From Gammaproteobacteria bacterium (GTDB taxonomy: Bacteria; Pseudomonadota; Gammaproteobacteria; Steroidobacterales; Steroidobacteraceae), in contig DAIDHD010000036.1 in assembly GCA_027459765.1 (NCBI GenBank), positions 1-64,000 of the forward strand: 64,000 nt of DNA, in the 5' to 3' direction. Each line of letters opens with the position of its first letter. Positions within the stretch are counted from its first letter, which is position 1. The notes below the pieces were generated by a model. It made no database searches. It worked only from the letters and a program-made list of their open reading frames with translations, and was not told where the DNA came from. Below are positions 9,683 through 21,898 of this stretch, in pieces. The position numbers were made by a program, and so were the translations under genes.

Positions 9683-10674
9683 ATGCCCCGCCGCCGCTGC
9701 TCGCGTTGCTCGCCGACGGCTGCGAGCACTCGGGTGAGCGCCTCGCGCAGACGCTGGGAACCAGCCGGGCCGCGATCTGGAAGGCCGTGGCGCGGCTGCG
9801 CGCGCTCGGCATCGGCATCCCGGCGCCGACGCGTCGCGGCTATCGACTGGCGCACCCGGTGGAGTTGCTGCAGGAGGCCGCGATCCGCGCGGCGATCGCG
9901 CCCGAGCAGGCTGCGCGGATCGAATCCCTGGAGTTGCCGTTCGTGGCCGACTCGACCAATTCCCGGCTGGCCGCGGTGGCGCCGCCCGCGTTCGGCCGCG
10001 CCAAGGTGTGCCTGTGCGAACTGCAGACGGCGGGGCGCGGCCGTCGCGGCCGCACGTGGCTCGCGCCGTTCGGCGCGAGCATCGCGTTGTCGATCGCGTG
10101 GGCGTCCGCCGACGCCGCGCGGGTCGGACCGGCGCTGAGTCTCGCCGTCGGCGTGGCGGTGGCGCGCGCGCTCGAGCGTTGCGGCGCCGAAGGCGTGCGC
10201 CTGAAGTGGCCCAACGACGTGTGGCACGCGGATCGCAAGCTCGGCGGCATACTCGTCGAACTCACCGCCGAGGCCTGCGGGCCGGCGCACCTCGTGGTCG
10301 GCATCGGCCTGAACCTGTTCCTGCCGCAAGAGGCCCGCCGCCAGCTGGACGACGCCGGGGCGTGTGCGGGCGCGATCGCCGACGCCTGTGACACCGTCCC
10401 GTCGCGCAACGCCGTGGCCGGAACGGTCATCGACGAAGTGCTGCGCTCGCTGCCGCAGTTCGAGGCCCACGGATTGGCCGCGTTCATCGACGAGTGGACG
10501 CGCCACGACGCGTTGGCCGGCCGCCCGGTGCGGTTGGAAGCCGGTACGCAGGTCTTCGAAGGCGTCGCCCGAGGCGTCGACGCCGACGGCGCGTTGTTGC
10601 TCGAGAGCGCCGGCGGCCTGCGCCGCCACGTCGCCGGCGAGGCAAGCTTGCGACCGCTGGGGGGTGGAAGGTGA
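9655..10674 (+). CDS. birA: Bifunctional biotin--[acetyl-CoA-carboxylase] ligase / biotin operon repressor BirA
   Basis: N-terminal HTH (LAQTLGTSRAAIWKAVARLRALG), ligase motif TAGRGRRGRTWLAPFGASIALSIAW, LKWPNDVWHADRKLGGILVE. Alternative GTG start at 9679 overlaps the plsY stop. Confidence 0.93.
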   Translation: MAVPLARRVNAPPPLLALLADGCEHSGERLAQTLGTSRAAIWKAVARLRALGIGIPAPTRRGYRLAHPVELLQEAAIRAAIAPEQAARIESLELPFVADSTNSRLAAVAPPAFGRAKVCLCELQTAGRGRRGRTWLAPFGASIALSIAWASADAARVGPALSLAVGVAVARALERCGAEGVRLKWPNDVWHADRKLGGILVELTAEACGPAHLVVGIGLNLFLPQEARRQLDDAGACAGAIADACDTVPSRNAVAGTVIDEVLRSLPQFEAHGLAAFIDEWTRHDALAGRPVRLEAGTQVFEGVARGVDADGALLLESAGGLRRHVAGEASLRPLGGGR

Positions 10675-11522
10675 CGGCGTGGAAGTTCGCCGCCGCGCTG
10701 TTCGCGCTGGCCAACGTGGGCTATTTTCTCTGGTCGCACGGTCCGGGCGGAGGACAGCCGGGCGCAGCGGTCGAGCAGCCGTCAGCCGCGACCCTCACGC
10801 TGGCCTCGGAGGCGCCTGCGAGCGCGACATCCCCGCCGCCGTCCGCTGCGCCGGCTTCGATCGCCGCCGCGCCGACTGCGCCGCCGTCCGCCGACGCCGC
10901 GGCGTCGCCTGCCGCGTCGCCTGCCGTGTCGACTGCCGCTCCGACCGCGCCGCCGCCCGCCGCCGCCGGGGCGCCGCCTGCCGCTGCCTCGGCGGCGACC
11001 CAGGGCGCCGGACCGGAGCTGCTCGGCAACGTCAAGCGCTGCGTCAGCGTCGGCCCGTTCCGGGACGTTGCGGAAGCGGCGCACGCCGCCAGCACGCTGC
11101 GCACGGGCGGGTATGATCCCCGGCAACGCGTCGCCGAGGGTGAAGTGTGGGTGGGCCTGTGGGTGTACGTGCCCGCGCCGGCAAATCGCGCCGCGGCCGA
11201 GCAGATGCTCGCCAAACTCAAGCGAGGGGGGATCGACGACGTGATGGAAATGCCAGGGCCCGGCGATGCGCCCGTCTACTCGCTCGGCCTGTTCAGCGAA
11301 CCCAAACGCGCCCAGGCCCGGGTCGCGCAGGCGCAGGCGGTCGGGTTCAATCCGCTGATCGCCGATCGCAAGCGGTCGGGGAACGTGTACTGGATCGACG
11401 TCGATCTCAAGCCCACCGACAATCTCGCGGATCTCTCCGACCTCTCCGACATGCGCGGCGAGTCCGGACGCATCCTGCGGCTCACGGTCAGCGGCTGTCC
11501 CGTCGCGGGGGCGTCTCCGTGA
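10671..11522 (+). CDS. SPOR-domain membrane protein with Ala/Pro-rich linker
   Basis: TM at N-terminus (KFAAALFALANVGYFLW), long A/P-rich linker, C-terminal SPOR-like (CVSVGPFRDVAEAAHAASTLRTGGYD; VYSLGLFSEPKRAQARVAQAQAVGF). GTG overlaps the birA stop. Confidence 0.75.
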   Translation: MTAWKFAAALFALANVGYFLWSHGPGGGQPGAAVEQPSAATLTLASEAPASATSPPPSAAPASIAAAPTAPPSADAAASPAASPAVSTAAPTAPPPAAAGAPPAAASAATQGAGPELLGNVKRCVSVGPFRDVAEAAHAASTLRTGGYDPRQRVAEGEVWVGLWVYVPAPANRAAAEQMLAKLKRGGIDDVMEMPGPGDAPVYSLGLFSEPKRAQARVAQAQAVGFNPLIADRKRSGNVYWIDVDLKPTDNLADLSDLSDMRGESGRILRLTVSGCPVAGASP

Positions 11523-11890
11523 GCGGGTCGCGGTGGCGCCTGCGCGCCGGCCGCCTCGCCGGCGCGCTGGTCGCCTACGGCGGCCTGGCGGCGTTCGTCG
11601 GTCTGCTCGCGCTGCAGGTATACCGCTGGTTCCGGCAGGGAGAGTGGACTCACATCGGCGTGAACGATGCGCTGCACGGACTGTTGACGGGCTGTTGCGT
11701 GCACGACGGCTCCAGCGGGCGCCTCGCGGCGGTGGTGCAGTGGATCGAGGCCCCGGGCGACTGGCTCGGCCTGCACACCGTGCTCGACGTCGTGCCCGCT
11801 TCGCTCGCGCTGTTCGCCCTCAGCATCGCGGGCAACTGGGTGCTGATCTACTGCGACGACCGGCTCCGGGAGCGTGAGCCGGGGGGCTGA
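11519..11890 (+). CDS. Small membrane protein of unknown function (about two TM segments)
   Basis: GTG start overlaps the upstream SPOR stop (GTGA); hydrophobic LAGALVAYGGLAAFVGLLALQVY and VLDVVPASLALFALSIAGNWVLIY. Confidence 0.6.
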   Translation: MSGSRWRLRAGRLAGALVAYGGLAAFVGLLALQVYRWFRQGEWTHIGVNDALHGLLTGCCVHDGSSGRLAAVVQWIEAPGDWLGLHTVLDVVPASLALFALSIAGNWVLIYCDDRLREREPGG

Positions 11891-11916
11891 GGCCGCCCCG
11901 GACGCCAGCCGGGACT

Positions 11917-12786
11917 TCAGCGCGCCAGGCGGCGTCGCAAGGCGCGCAGTTCGCGCAGCCGCTGCGGCGAACTGCGCGGAAATTCCAGCTTCAGACTCTC
12001 CAGGGTGTCGAGCACGATGCGCGACACGATGAGGCGCGCGTTCGGCTTGTCGTCGGCGGGCACGGCGTACCAGGGCGCGTGGCGCGTGCTGGTCGCCGCG
12101 AGGCACTTCTCGTAGGCGTGCATGTATTGCCGCCAGTACTTGCGCTCCTCGATGTCGGCGGCGCTGAATTTCCAATTCTTGTTCGGCTTGTCGATCCGAT
12201 CCAGGAAGCGGCGCCGTTGTTCCTCCTTGGACAGGTGCAGGAAGAACTTCACAATGCGCGTGCCGTTTCGCGACAGGTGTTTCTCCAGGTCGAGAATCGA
12301 GCGGTAACGGTCCCGCCAGACGTGCCGATCCGCGCGATCGCCGCTCGGCACGCCCTCGTTGCGCAGGATCTCGGGGTGGACACGCGCGATCAGCACCTCC
12401 TCGTAGTAGGAGCGGTTGAAAATGCCGATCCTGCCGCGCTCCGGCAAATCGCGCGTCGTGCGCCAGAGGAAGTCGTGCGCAAGTTCGGTGGGGCTCGGGT
12501 GCTTGTAGCTGAACACCTGACAGCCCTGGGGGTTCACGCCCGACATCACGTGCGCGATGACGCCGTCCTTGCCGGCTGCGTCCATCGCCTGGAATATGAG
12601 CAGCACCGCGTGGCTGTGCGACGCGTACAGCAGTTCCTGCTGCGCGCTCAAGCCCGCGATGTGGTGGTGCAGGAGTTCCTGGTAGTGGGCCTCACCGCGA
12701 TACACCGGCTCGACGCGCGTCGGCCAATCCGCAAGGTCGAGACGCCGGCCGGGCTTCACCCGGAATCGGTCGGAGTCAATTCTCAT
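11917..12786 (-). CDS. Polyphosphate kinase 2 family protein
   Basis: [70 protein letters not shown] and [24 protein letters not shown]. Confidence 0.92.
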   Translation of the reverse strand: MRIDSDRFRVKPGRRLDLADWPTRVEPVYRGEAHYQELLHHHIAGLSAQQELLYASHSHAVLLIFQAMDAAGKDGVIAHVMSGVNPQGCQVFSYKHPSPTELAHDFLWRTTRDLPERGRIGIFNRSYYEEVLIARVHPEILRNEGVPSGDRADRHVWRDRYRSILDLEKHLSRNGTRIVKFFLHLSKEEQRRRFLDRIDKPNKNWKFSAADIEERKYWRQYMHAYEKCLAATSTRHAPWYAVPADDKPNARLIVSRIVLDTLESLKLEFPRSSPQRLRELRALRRRLAR

Positions 12787-12859
12787 GGGCCGCCTCCGGG
12801 ACCGAGATTATCACGACGGGTTGCCAGCAGCGGGTGCTACCCCATAGGCTCACCTGCCC

Positions 12860-14161
12860 ATGGGGAGTCACAAGCCACAGGCGTCCGGCAACGCCCGCGT
12901 TCTGATCGCGAGCCTGGCCGGCACGACCATCGAGTTCTTCGATTTCTACATCTACGCCACCGCGGCGGTGCTGGTGTTCCCGCGGCTGTTCTTTCCCGCG
13001 GGCGACCCGGCCACCGCCACGCTGCAGTCCCTGGCCACCTTCGCGCTCGCCTTCTTCGCCCGTCCGATCGGTTCGGCGCTGTTCGGGCACTTCGGCGACC
13101 GGATCGGCCGCAAGGCGACGCTGGTGACCGCCTTGCTCACCATGGGTCTGTCCACGGTGGCCATCGGCCTGCTGCCCACCTATGCGACCGCGGGCGTCTG
13201 GGCCGCGGGGCTGCTCGCGCTGTGCCGCTTCGGTCAGGGGCTCGGGCTGGGTGGCGAGTGGGGCGGCGCGGTGCTGCTCGCCACGGAGAACGCGCCGGCC
13301 GGCAGGGAGAGCTGGTTCGGCATGTATCCGCAACTCGGCGCGCCGCTCGGGTTCATCTGCTCCACCGGCGTGTTCCTGTGGATCAGCCGCGCCTTGTCAC
13401 CGGCGCAATTCGCCGGCTGGGGCTGGCGGCTGCCGTTCCTCGCCAGCGCCGCGCTGGTGCTGGTCGGCCTGTACGTGCGCCTGCAACTCGTCGAGACCCC
13501 GGCCTTTCGCCGCAGCGTCGACCGCGGCGAGCGCGTGCGCGTGCCGATCGCCACCGTGTTCGCGCGCCACACCGGCGCGCTGGTGCTCGGCACGCTCGGC
13601 AGCACCACGACCTTCCTGATCTTCTATCTGATGACGGTGTTCGCCCTCAATTGGGCCACCACGGCGCTGGGCTTCGCGCGCGGCGACTATCTGGTGATGC
13701 AGATGATCGGCGTGCTGTTCTTCGGCGCCACGATTCCCGTGTCGGCGCGCATCGCGGACCGCATCGGCGGCTTGCGCATGCTCGTGATCGCCACCGCGTC
13801 GATCATGGCGTTCGGGTTCGTGTTTCCGGTGCTGTTCGCCGCCCACGACGGCGTGCGCGTGTTCGCGTTCCTGGCGCTCGGCTTCGCGCTCACGGGACTC
13901 ACCTACGGTCCGCTCGGCAGCGCGCTCGCCGCACTCTTCCCGACGCCGGTGCGCTACACCGGCACCTCGCTGACCTTCAATTTCGCGGGGATCCTCGGGG
14001 CGTCGCTCGCGCCGTATCTCGCCACCCGGCTCGCGACCAGCTTCGGCATCGCCTCGGTCGGCTACTACCTCACGGCCTGCGGCGCCGTCACCCTGGTCGC
14101 GCTGCTCGCAGTCTCCCCGCGGCCGGCGGCGTCAGTCGCCCTGACCGACCACACCCGCTAG
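12860..14161 (+). CDS. MFS transporter, metabolite:H+ symporter type (ProP/ShiA-like)
   Basis: GTTIEFFDFYIYATAAVLVFPRLFF, ARPIGSALFGHFGDRIGRKATL, GQGLGLGGEWGGAVLLATENAP; 12-TM pattern. Confidence 0.9.
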   Translation: MGSHKPQASGNARVLIASLAGTTIEFFDFYIYATAAVLVFPRLFFPAGDPATATLQSLATFALAFFARPIGSALFGHFGDRIGRKATLVTALLTMGLSTVAIGLLPTYATAGVWAAGLLALCRFGQGLGLGGEWGGAVLLATENAPAGRESWFGMYPQLGAPLGFICSTGVFLWISRALSPAQFAGWGWRLPFLASAALVLVGLYVRLQLVETPAFRRSVDRGERVRVPIATVFARHTGALVLGTLGSTTTFLIFYLMTVFALNWATTALGFARGDYLVMQMIGVLFFGATIPVSARIADRIGGLRMLVIATASIMAFGFVFPVLFAAHDGVRVFAFLALGFALTGLTYGPLGSALAALFPTPVRYTGTSLTFNFAGILGASLAPYLATRLATSFGIASVGYYLTACGAVTLVALLAVSPRPAASVALTDHTR

Positions 14162-14578
14162 CCAGCGGGTCAGCGTGCCAGAGTCCACGGCTCCGGAGTG
14201 GCGCGCGAGCTCGCGGCCACCCCTGAAGACGATCAGCGTGGGTATGCTGCGGATGCCGAATCTCTGCGCGGGCTCCGGCTCGTCCTCGGTGTTGAGCTTG
14301 GCGAAGCGATAGCGGGGCTCCAGCGCGCGCGCCGCGGCCTCGAAGTGGGGTGCCATGGCGATGCACGGTCCGCACCAGGGCGCCCAGAAGTCCACCACCA
14401 GCGGGATACCGGTGTGCTCGAGGTGCTGGCCGAAGCTGCTCTGCGTGAGTTCCACGGGCTTGCCGGTGAAGACGGGCTGGTGGCATTTCGGGCAACGCGG
14501 CCCGTCCGCGAGCCGGTCCGCCGGCAGTCGCAACACCGAATCGCAGCCGCCGCACACCACGTGAAGGGTGTCGCTCAT
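14132..14578 (-). CDS. trxC: Thioredoxin TrxC (thioredoxin 2, N-terminal zinc finger)
   Basis: N-terminal [11 protein letters not shown]...[12 protein letters not shown] zinc ribbon, [16 protein letters not shown] active site. Confidence 0.93.
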   Translation of the reverse strand: MSDTLHVVCGGCDSVLRLPADRLADGPRCPKCHQPVFTGKPVELTQSSFGQHLEHTGIPLVVDFWAPWCGPCIAMAPHFEAAARALEPRYRFAKLNTEDEPEPAQRFGIRSIPTLIVFRGGRELARHSGAVDSGTLTRWLAGVVGQGD

Positions 14579-14607
14579 GTGTTCGTGACCTCCGTTACGG
14601 GTACCAT

Positions 14608-17024
<2,417 letters not shown>

Positions 17025-17028
<4 letters not shown>

Positions 17029-19019
17029 GAGGACTCTCCGAGCGCCTGCAGCACCTGCCGCGACACGATCTCGTCCATCTCCGCCGCGGAGTCGAGGCAC
17101 ACGGGATAGCGCACCTTGGCCTCGACGCCCGTCGAGGAGAACTGCAGCCTCACCTGCGGCTCGAACGGCGTCGCGCGCCCGGACGCGGCAGTACGCTGTA
17201 TTTCGAGGGACTGGCGCCGCAGTTCGCCGCGGTAGTCCGCGAGCGCGGCCTCGGCGGCGCGCGCGAGGCGCGCCTTGAGCGCCTCGTGGTCCGCGCCCGC
17301 GGGCACCGGCAGCGTGAGTTCGTGCCAGGCGACGCCGACGCCCGCCAGCTGCTTGAAAAGTCCGCCGGTGGCCGAAAAGACGATCGAATTGGGGAACGCG
17401 ACCACCCGTCCGGTCGCACCGGTCGCGCCGTGACCGCCGATCTCCATCAGGTACAGCCGTACCAGACCGACCTCGATGACCTCGCCCGTGACGTCGCCGA
17501 CCTGCACGCGGTCGCCCACCCGGATGCCGTACTTGCCGATGAGAAAGAAGTATCCGACCAGGGACACGAGCACGCTCTGCATCGCCACGGCGACACCCGC
17601 GGTGATCAATCCTGCGAAGGTCGCGATCGAACCGAGTTCGTTGGCGAACGCCACCGCGACGATGATCGACACCGCCGACCACAGCACGAATCGCCGCAGC
17701 AGCAGCAACTGGTGCCGGCGCCTGGATTCCTGCGCGTAGCGCACCACCGCCCGTCGCCAGACCTCGGCGAGCGCGAACGCCGCGGCGAGCGCTGCCGCCA
17801 GGATCGCGACCCGGGCCGCGAGCGCGCGCAGCGCCTCGCGCGATTGCACGTCCACCAGCCGGTGCCAGTCGGCGAGGTTGCGCCGGTATTGCGCCAGCAG
17901 GAAGCTCTCCTTGCTCATGGGCAGGAGTATCGCCGCCGTGCTCTTGATCTCCGTCGCGAGCTTGTCGAGCTGTGCGCGCACGTCGCCGAGGCCGGTGACG
18001 TCCGCCGAATCCGCCTGCGTGGCGAGCTCGTCGCCGTGCGCGGACAGGGCGCGTGCGTGCGCGATCAACGGCTTGCGAAGCTCGTCGAGCGTGGCGGCCA
18101 GGGACGCGGTGCGCCTGTCGATGGCGTCGATGGCGGCGAGCTTCTGCGACAGCTTGAGCACGTTCTCGGTCAGCCCCCAGATGCCGAGACCGGGCGCCGC
18201 GCCGGCCGGCGCCGCTGCCGGTGTGGCGGCCGCGGCGGCCCCGGCGGATCCCGTGTTCGTGCCGCCGCCCGCGCCGCCGCTCGCCGACAGCGCAACCGCC
18301 ATGGCGTCGATCTGCGCCTTCAGTGACGTGCCGCCCTGTGCCGCAGCGCCGTGCAGGAAATCCGCCAGACTGCCGAGCGCGCTCTTCTTGGCCGCGATCA
18401 GGTCGAGCTCGCCCTGCAGCTCGGCGATCTTGGCACGGGTGGTGGCGCGGTCGCGCGGCGCGCCCGACGCGAGCGCGCGGCGCGCAGCATCGATCTCGGT
18501 CTGCACCTCGGCCGACTGTGCGCCCAGCTTCTGCAACAGCTGCACGGCACCCGTGGGCGAGAGACTCGCGGTCGAAGGCGCCGGCGCGGCATCGCCGGTC
18601 GTTCCGAGTCGCTCCGCCTGCGCACGTGCCGCGTCGAATGCCAGCGCGACCACCTGGTTGGCCGTCTGTCGATTGCCGTAGACGATGAGCAGATCGCTCG
18701 GCTCGGTTGCCGCCTGCTGCTGGATTGCGAGCGTTCGATACCAGTCGATGGTCTGGTCGAGCACTTCGATGACGCGCTCGGGGCGCAGCGGCACGGCATC
18801 CGCCGTCGGCGCCGATGGCGCCGATGGCGCCGATGGCGCCGATGGCGCCGACGCCGCCGGTGCAGCGGTACGCGCGTCCGCCGAAGCCGCCACCGCCCGG
18901 GCCGCCGACGCGGCCGTCCGCGCGGCCTGGGACGCGACCGGCTGCGCGACGCCGGCCGCCTGCCACGCCAACATCATGGCCGAGGCCGTCGCGATCCGCA
19001 TCGTTCGTAGAGTGTTCAC
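17025..19019 (-). CDS. MscS-family mechanosensitive ion channel with N-terminal coiled periplasmic domain
   Basis: Signal-like N-terminus, TM block, AVAMQSVLVSLVGYFFLIGKYGIRVGDRVQVGDVTGEVIEVGLVRLYLME (MscS beta domain). Confidence 0.85.
18808..18852. repeat. Tandem 9-bp repeat (GGCGCCGAT)x4 plus one degenerate copy
   Basis: Read directly: GGCGCCGAT GGCGCCGAT GGCGCCGAT GGCGCCGAT GGCGCCGAC; encodes an SAP repeat in the MscS-like protein. Confidence 0.95.
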
Positions 19020-19156
19020 CGTTCGCTCACCGCCACTGGAGGGCCGGTGCGTATTATGATGCCGGCTTCGGCGAGTGCGCCAACGACGAGCACCGTCGTG
19101 CTGCGGCGGTCGTGCCGCGGCGCTCCGCCCCCGAAGCACCGCAGGGAGAAGATTCG

Positions 19157-20800
19157 ATGACACGTGATGCTCGCCGTGAGGTGCGCGCGACGCTGTGCGG
19201 CCTGTTGCTGGCCGCCGCGGCCGCGAACGCCGCTTCGACCCCCGAAGGCACCGACGCCAAGCCCGCGCAGTCCGCCGCGACGACCGTCGACGCACGGGCG
19301 CTGCGCGACGAACGCCAGGTGACCGCCGGTTCGGTCGTGCTCGCCGGACGCCCGGTCGCCTATCAGGCCGAGGCCGGAATCATGGTGGTGCACCAGAAGG
19401 ATCCGCTCGACGAGGAGGCGCCGCGCCACGACGAGCACGGCGGCGCCCCGGCCGCGCAGCCGGCCGAGGCGAGCATGTCCTACGTCGCCTATTTCAAGGG
19501 CGAGAAGGAGGATCCGCGGCGACCGATCACCTTCCTCTACAACGGCGGCCCCGGCTCCTCGACGATCTGGCTGCACATGGGCGCTTTCGCGCCCAAGCGG
19601 GTGGCGACGGCTGACGCGGCACACGCCGCCGCCGCGCCGTACCGCGTGATCGACAACGAGTACAGCCTCATCGACGCCAGCGACCTCGTCTTCGTGGACG
19701 CGCCCGGCACCGGCTTCGGACACCTGCGCGGTACCGACAAGGAGAAGAGCTTCTGGGGCGTCGATCAGGACGCGCATGCATTCGCCAATTTCATCGTCGA
19801 ATTCCTGTCCCGGCACAATCGCTGGAATTCGCCGAAATACCTGTTCGGCGAGAGCTACGGCACCACACGCTCGGCCGCGCTCGCGAACGTGCTCACCACC
19901 GAGAAGTCGGTGGACCTGAACGGCGTCATCCTGCTGTCGCAGATCCTGAGCTTCGACGACAGCGCCGACGCGCCACAGTACAACCCGGGCGTGGACCTGC
20001 CGTACGTCACGGCGCTGCCGACCTACGCCGCCACCGCCTGGTATCACCACAAGCTGCCCGCGCAGCCCGCGGCGCTGGAGCCGTTCCTCGCCGAGGTGGA
20101 GGCCTTCGCCACCGGCGACTACGCGCTCGCTCTCATGCAGGGCGGCAACCTTCCCGCCGCGCGCAAGGCGGCGATCGCGGCGAAGTTGCACGAATACACG
20201 GGACTGCCGACGGACTACATCCTGCGCGCCGATCTGCGCGTGAACGGCGGCGAGTTCGAGAAGACGCTGCTCGGCAGCGACTACACCACGGGCAGGCTGG
20301 ATACGCGCTTCGTGGGGCCGACGCTCGATCCGATGAGCAAGGAGGCCGAGTACGATCCGCAGTCGGCGGCCATTTCCTCGGCGTACGTCTCGGCCTTCAA
20401 CGACTACGTGCGCACGACGCTCAAGTTCGGCCAGGGCAAGACCTACAACCCGGAGATCGACCTCGATCCCTTCTGGGACTATCTGCACAAGCCGCCGGGG
20501 GCTACGCAGAGGGTGGCCGTTGCCACCAACGTCATGCCCGACCTCGCCGCGGCCATGAAGCAGAATCCGACGCTCAAGGTGATGATGAACGGCGGCTACT
20601 ACGACCTCGCCACGCCGTTCTTCGCCGCCGAATACGAGCTCGCGCACATGCCCATTCCGGCCGAGCTGCGCAAGAACATCGAAATGCACTTCTACAACGC
20701 CGGGCACATGGTGTACGTGCACGAGGCAGACCTGAAGGCGTTGCACGCCAACGTGGCCGCGTTCATCGAAGCCACCCGCAACGCCGGGCCGCGCGGATGA
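19157..20800 (+). CDS. Exported serine carboxypeptidase-like protein (peptidase S10 family)
   Basis: Signal peptide; ITFLYNGGPGSSTIWLHMGAFAPKRV, SPKYLFGESYGTTRSAALANVL (GESYG nucleophile), FYNAGHMVYVHE (catalytic His). Confidence 0.85.
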   Translation: MTRDARREVRATLCGLLLAAAAANAASTPEGTDAKPAQSAATTVDARALRDERQVTAGSVVLAGRPVAYQAEAGIMVVHQKDPLDEEAPRHDEHGGAPAAQPAEASMSYVAYFKGEKEDPRRPITFLYNGGPGSSTIWLHMGAFAPKRVATADAAHAAAAPYRVIDNEYSLIDASDLVFVDAPGTGFGHLRGTDKEKSFWGVDQDAHAFANFIVEFLSRHNRWNSPKYLFGESYGTTRSAALANVLTTEKSVDLNGVILLSQILSFDDSADAPQYNPGVDLPYVTALPTYAATAWYHHKLPAQPAALEPFLAEVEAFATGDYALALMQGGNLPAARKAAIAAKLHEYTGLPTDYILRADLRVNGGEFEKTLLGSDYTTGRLDTRFVGPTLDPMSKEAEYDPQSAAISSAYVSAFNDYVRTTLKFGQGKTYNPEIDLDPFWDYLHKPPGATQRVAVATNVMPDLAAAMKQNPTLKVMMNGGYYDLATPFFAAEYELAHMPIPAELRKNIEMHFYNAGHMVYVHEADLKALHANVAAFIEATRNAGPRG

Positions 20801-21306
20801 CCGCCGAGGAGCTCAAGCGCGCGATCGCGGACGTCCCTGATTTCCCGCAGCCGGGGATCCTGTTCCGCGACATTTCGCCGCTGCTGCGCGACCACTTCGA
20901 GGCGACCATCGGCGCGCTGGACTCGCTGCTTTCGGCGGCGGAATGGCAGGAAATTGACGCCGTCGCCGGCATCGAATCGCGTGGTTTCATCCTCGGCGCG
21001 CCGCTCGCGCTCGCGCGGCGCAAGGGCTTCGTGCCGGTGCGCAAGCAGGGCAAGCTTCCCCCCGACGTGGTCAACCTCGCCTACGACCTGGAATACGGTT
21101 CCGGCGTGCTCGAGATGAAGCCGGGGTCCGGGCGTTTGCTGCTCGTCGACGACGTGCTGGCGACCGGCGGCACGCTGCGCGCCGCCGCCGACCTGTGCGT
21201 GCGCGCCGGCTATTCGGTGCGCGCGCTCGGCGTGCTGATCGACCTGCACCTGGTGCGCGAGTTCGTCTGGCAGGGCCTGCCGGGCCGAGCCGTGATCCAC
21301 TACTGA
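20797..21306 (+). CDS. apt: Adenine phosphoribosyltransferase
   Basis: IADVPDFPQPGILFRDISPLLRD, AGIESRGFILGAPLALARRKGFVPVRKQGKLP, LLLVDDVLATGGTLRAA; ATGA overlap with the upstream gene. Confidence 0.96.
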   Translation: MTAEELKRAIADVPDFPQPGILFRDISPLLRDHFEATIGALDSLLSAAEWQEIDAVAGIESRGFILGAPLALARRKGFVPVRKQGKLPPDVVNLAYDLEYGSGVLEMKPGSGRLLLVDDVLATGGTLRAAADLCVRAGYSVRALGVLIDLHLVREFVWQGLPGRAVIHY

Positions 21307-21313
21307 GCCCGCC

Positions 21314-21898
21314 GTGACGGCTGCGGACACGCTGGTGGTCATGGCGCTGCGCGCGGAGTCGGACGGCGTGTTCGAAGCGGCGGGAGTGCCCGTGCTGTAC
21401 ACCGGGGTGGGCAAGGTCAACGCCGCAATCGCGCTCGCCCGCGAGCTCGACCGTCGCGCGCACGCCGGCCGCCCGGCCCCCTTGGTGCTGAACTTCGGCT
21501 CCGCCGGCAGCCGCGTACATGCCGCCGGCGCGCTGCTCGCCTGCCATCGTTTCGTGCAGCGGGACATGGACGTGCGCGGACTCGGATTCGATCTCGGCGT
21601 GACGCCCTTCGACGACTCGCCCGCGGCGCTGGAATTCGACGTGCTCTTCCCGCAACTACCGGCCGCGGTGTGCGGCAGCGGCGACTCGTTCGTGACCGGC
21701 GCGCCGGAACTGCCCTGCGACGTGGTGGACATGGAGGCTTTTGCGCTCGCCAAGGCGTGCGCCCTGGCGGGTGCGCGCTTCGGCTGCGCCAAGTACGTCA
21801 CCGACGGCGCGGATCACGCGGCGGCCGACGACTGGCAGCGCAACGTGCATCGCGCCGCCGAGGAGTTCCTCGTCCTGTACCGGAGTGTCGTTTCTTGA
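21314..21898 (+). CDS. Purine nucleosidase / nucleoside phosphorylase-superfamily protein
   Basis: TLVVMALRAESDGVFEAAGVPVLYTGVGKVNAAIALARELD, VLNFGSAGS, CDVVDMEAFALAKACALAG, YVTDGAD. Confidence 0.8.
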   Translation: MTAADTLVVMALRAESDGVFEAAGVPVLYTGVGKVNAAIALARELDRRAHAGRPAPLVLNFGSAGSRVHAAGALLACHRFVQRDMDVRGLGFDLGVTPFDDSPAALEFDVLFPQLPAAVCGSGDSFVTGAPELPCDVVDMEAFALAKACALAGARFGCAKYVTDGADHAAADDWQRNVHRAAEEFLVLYRSVVS

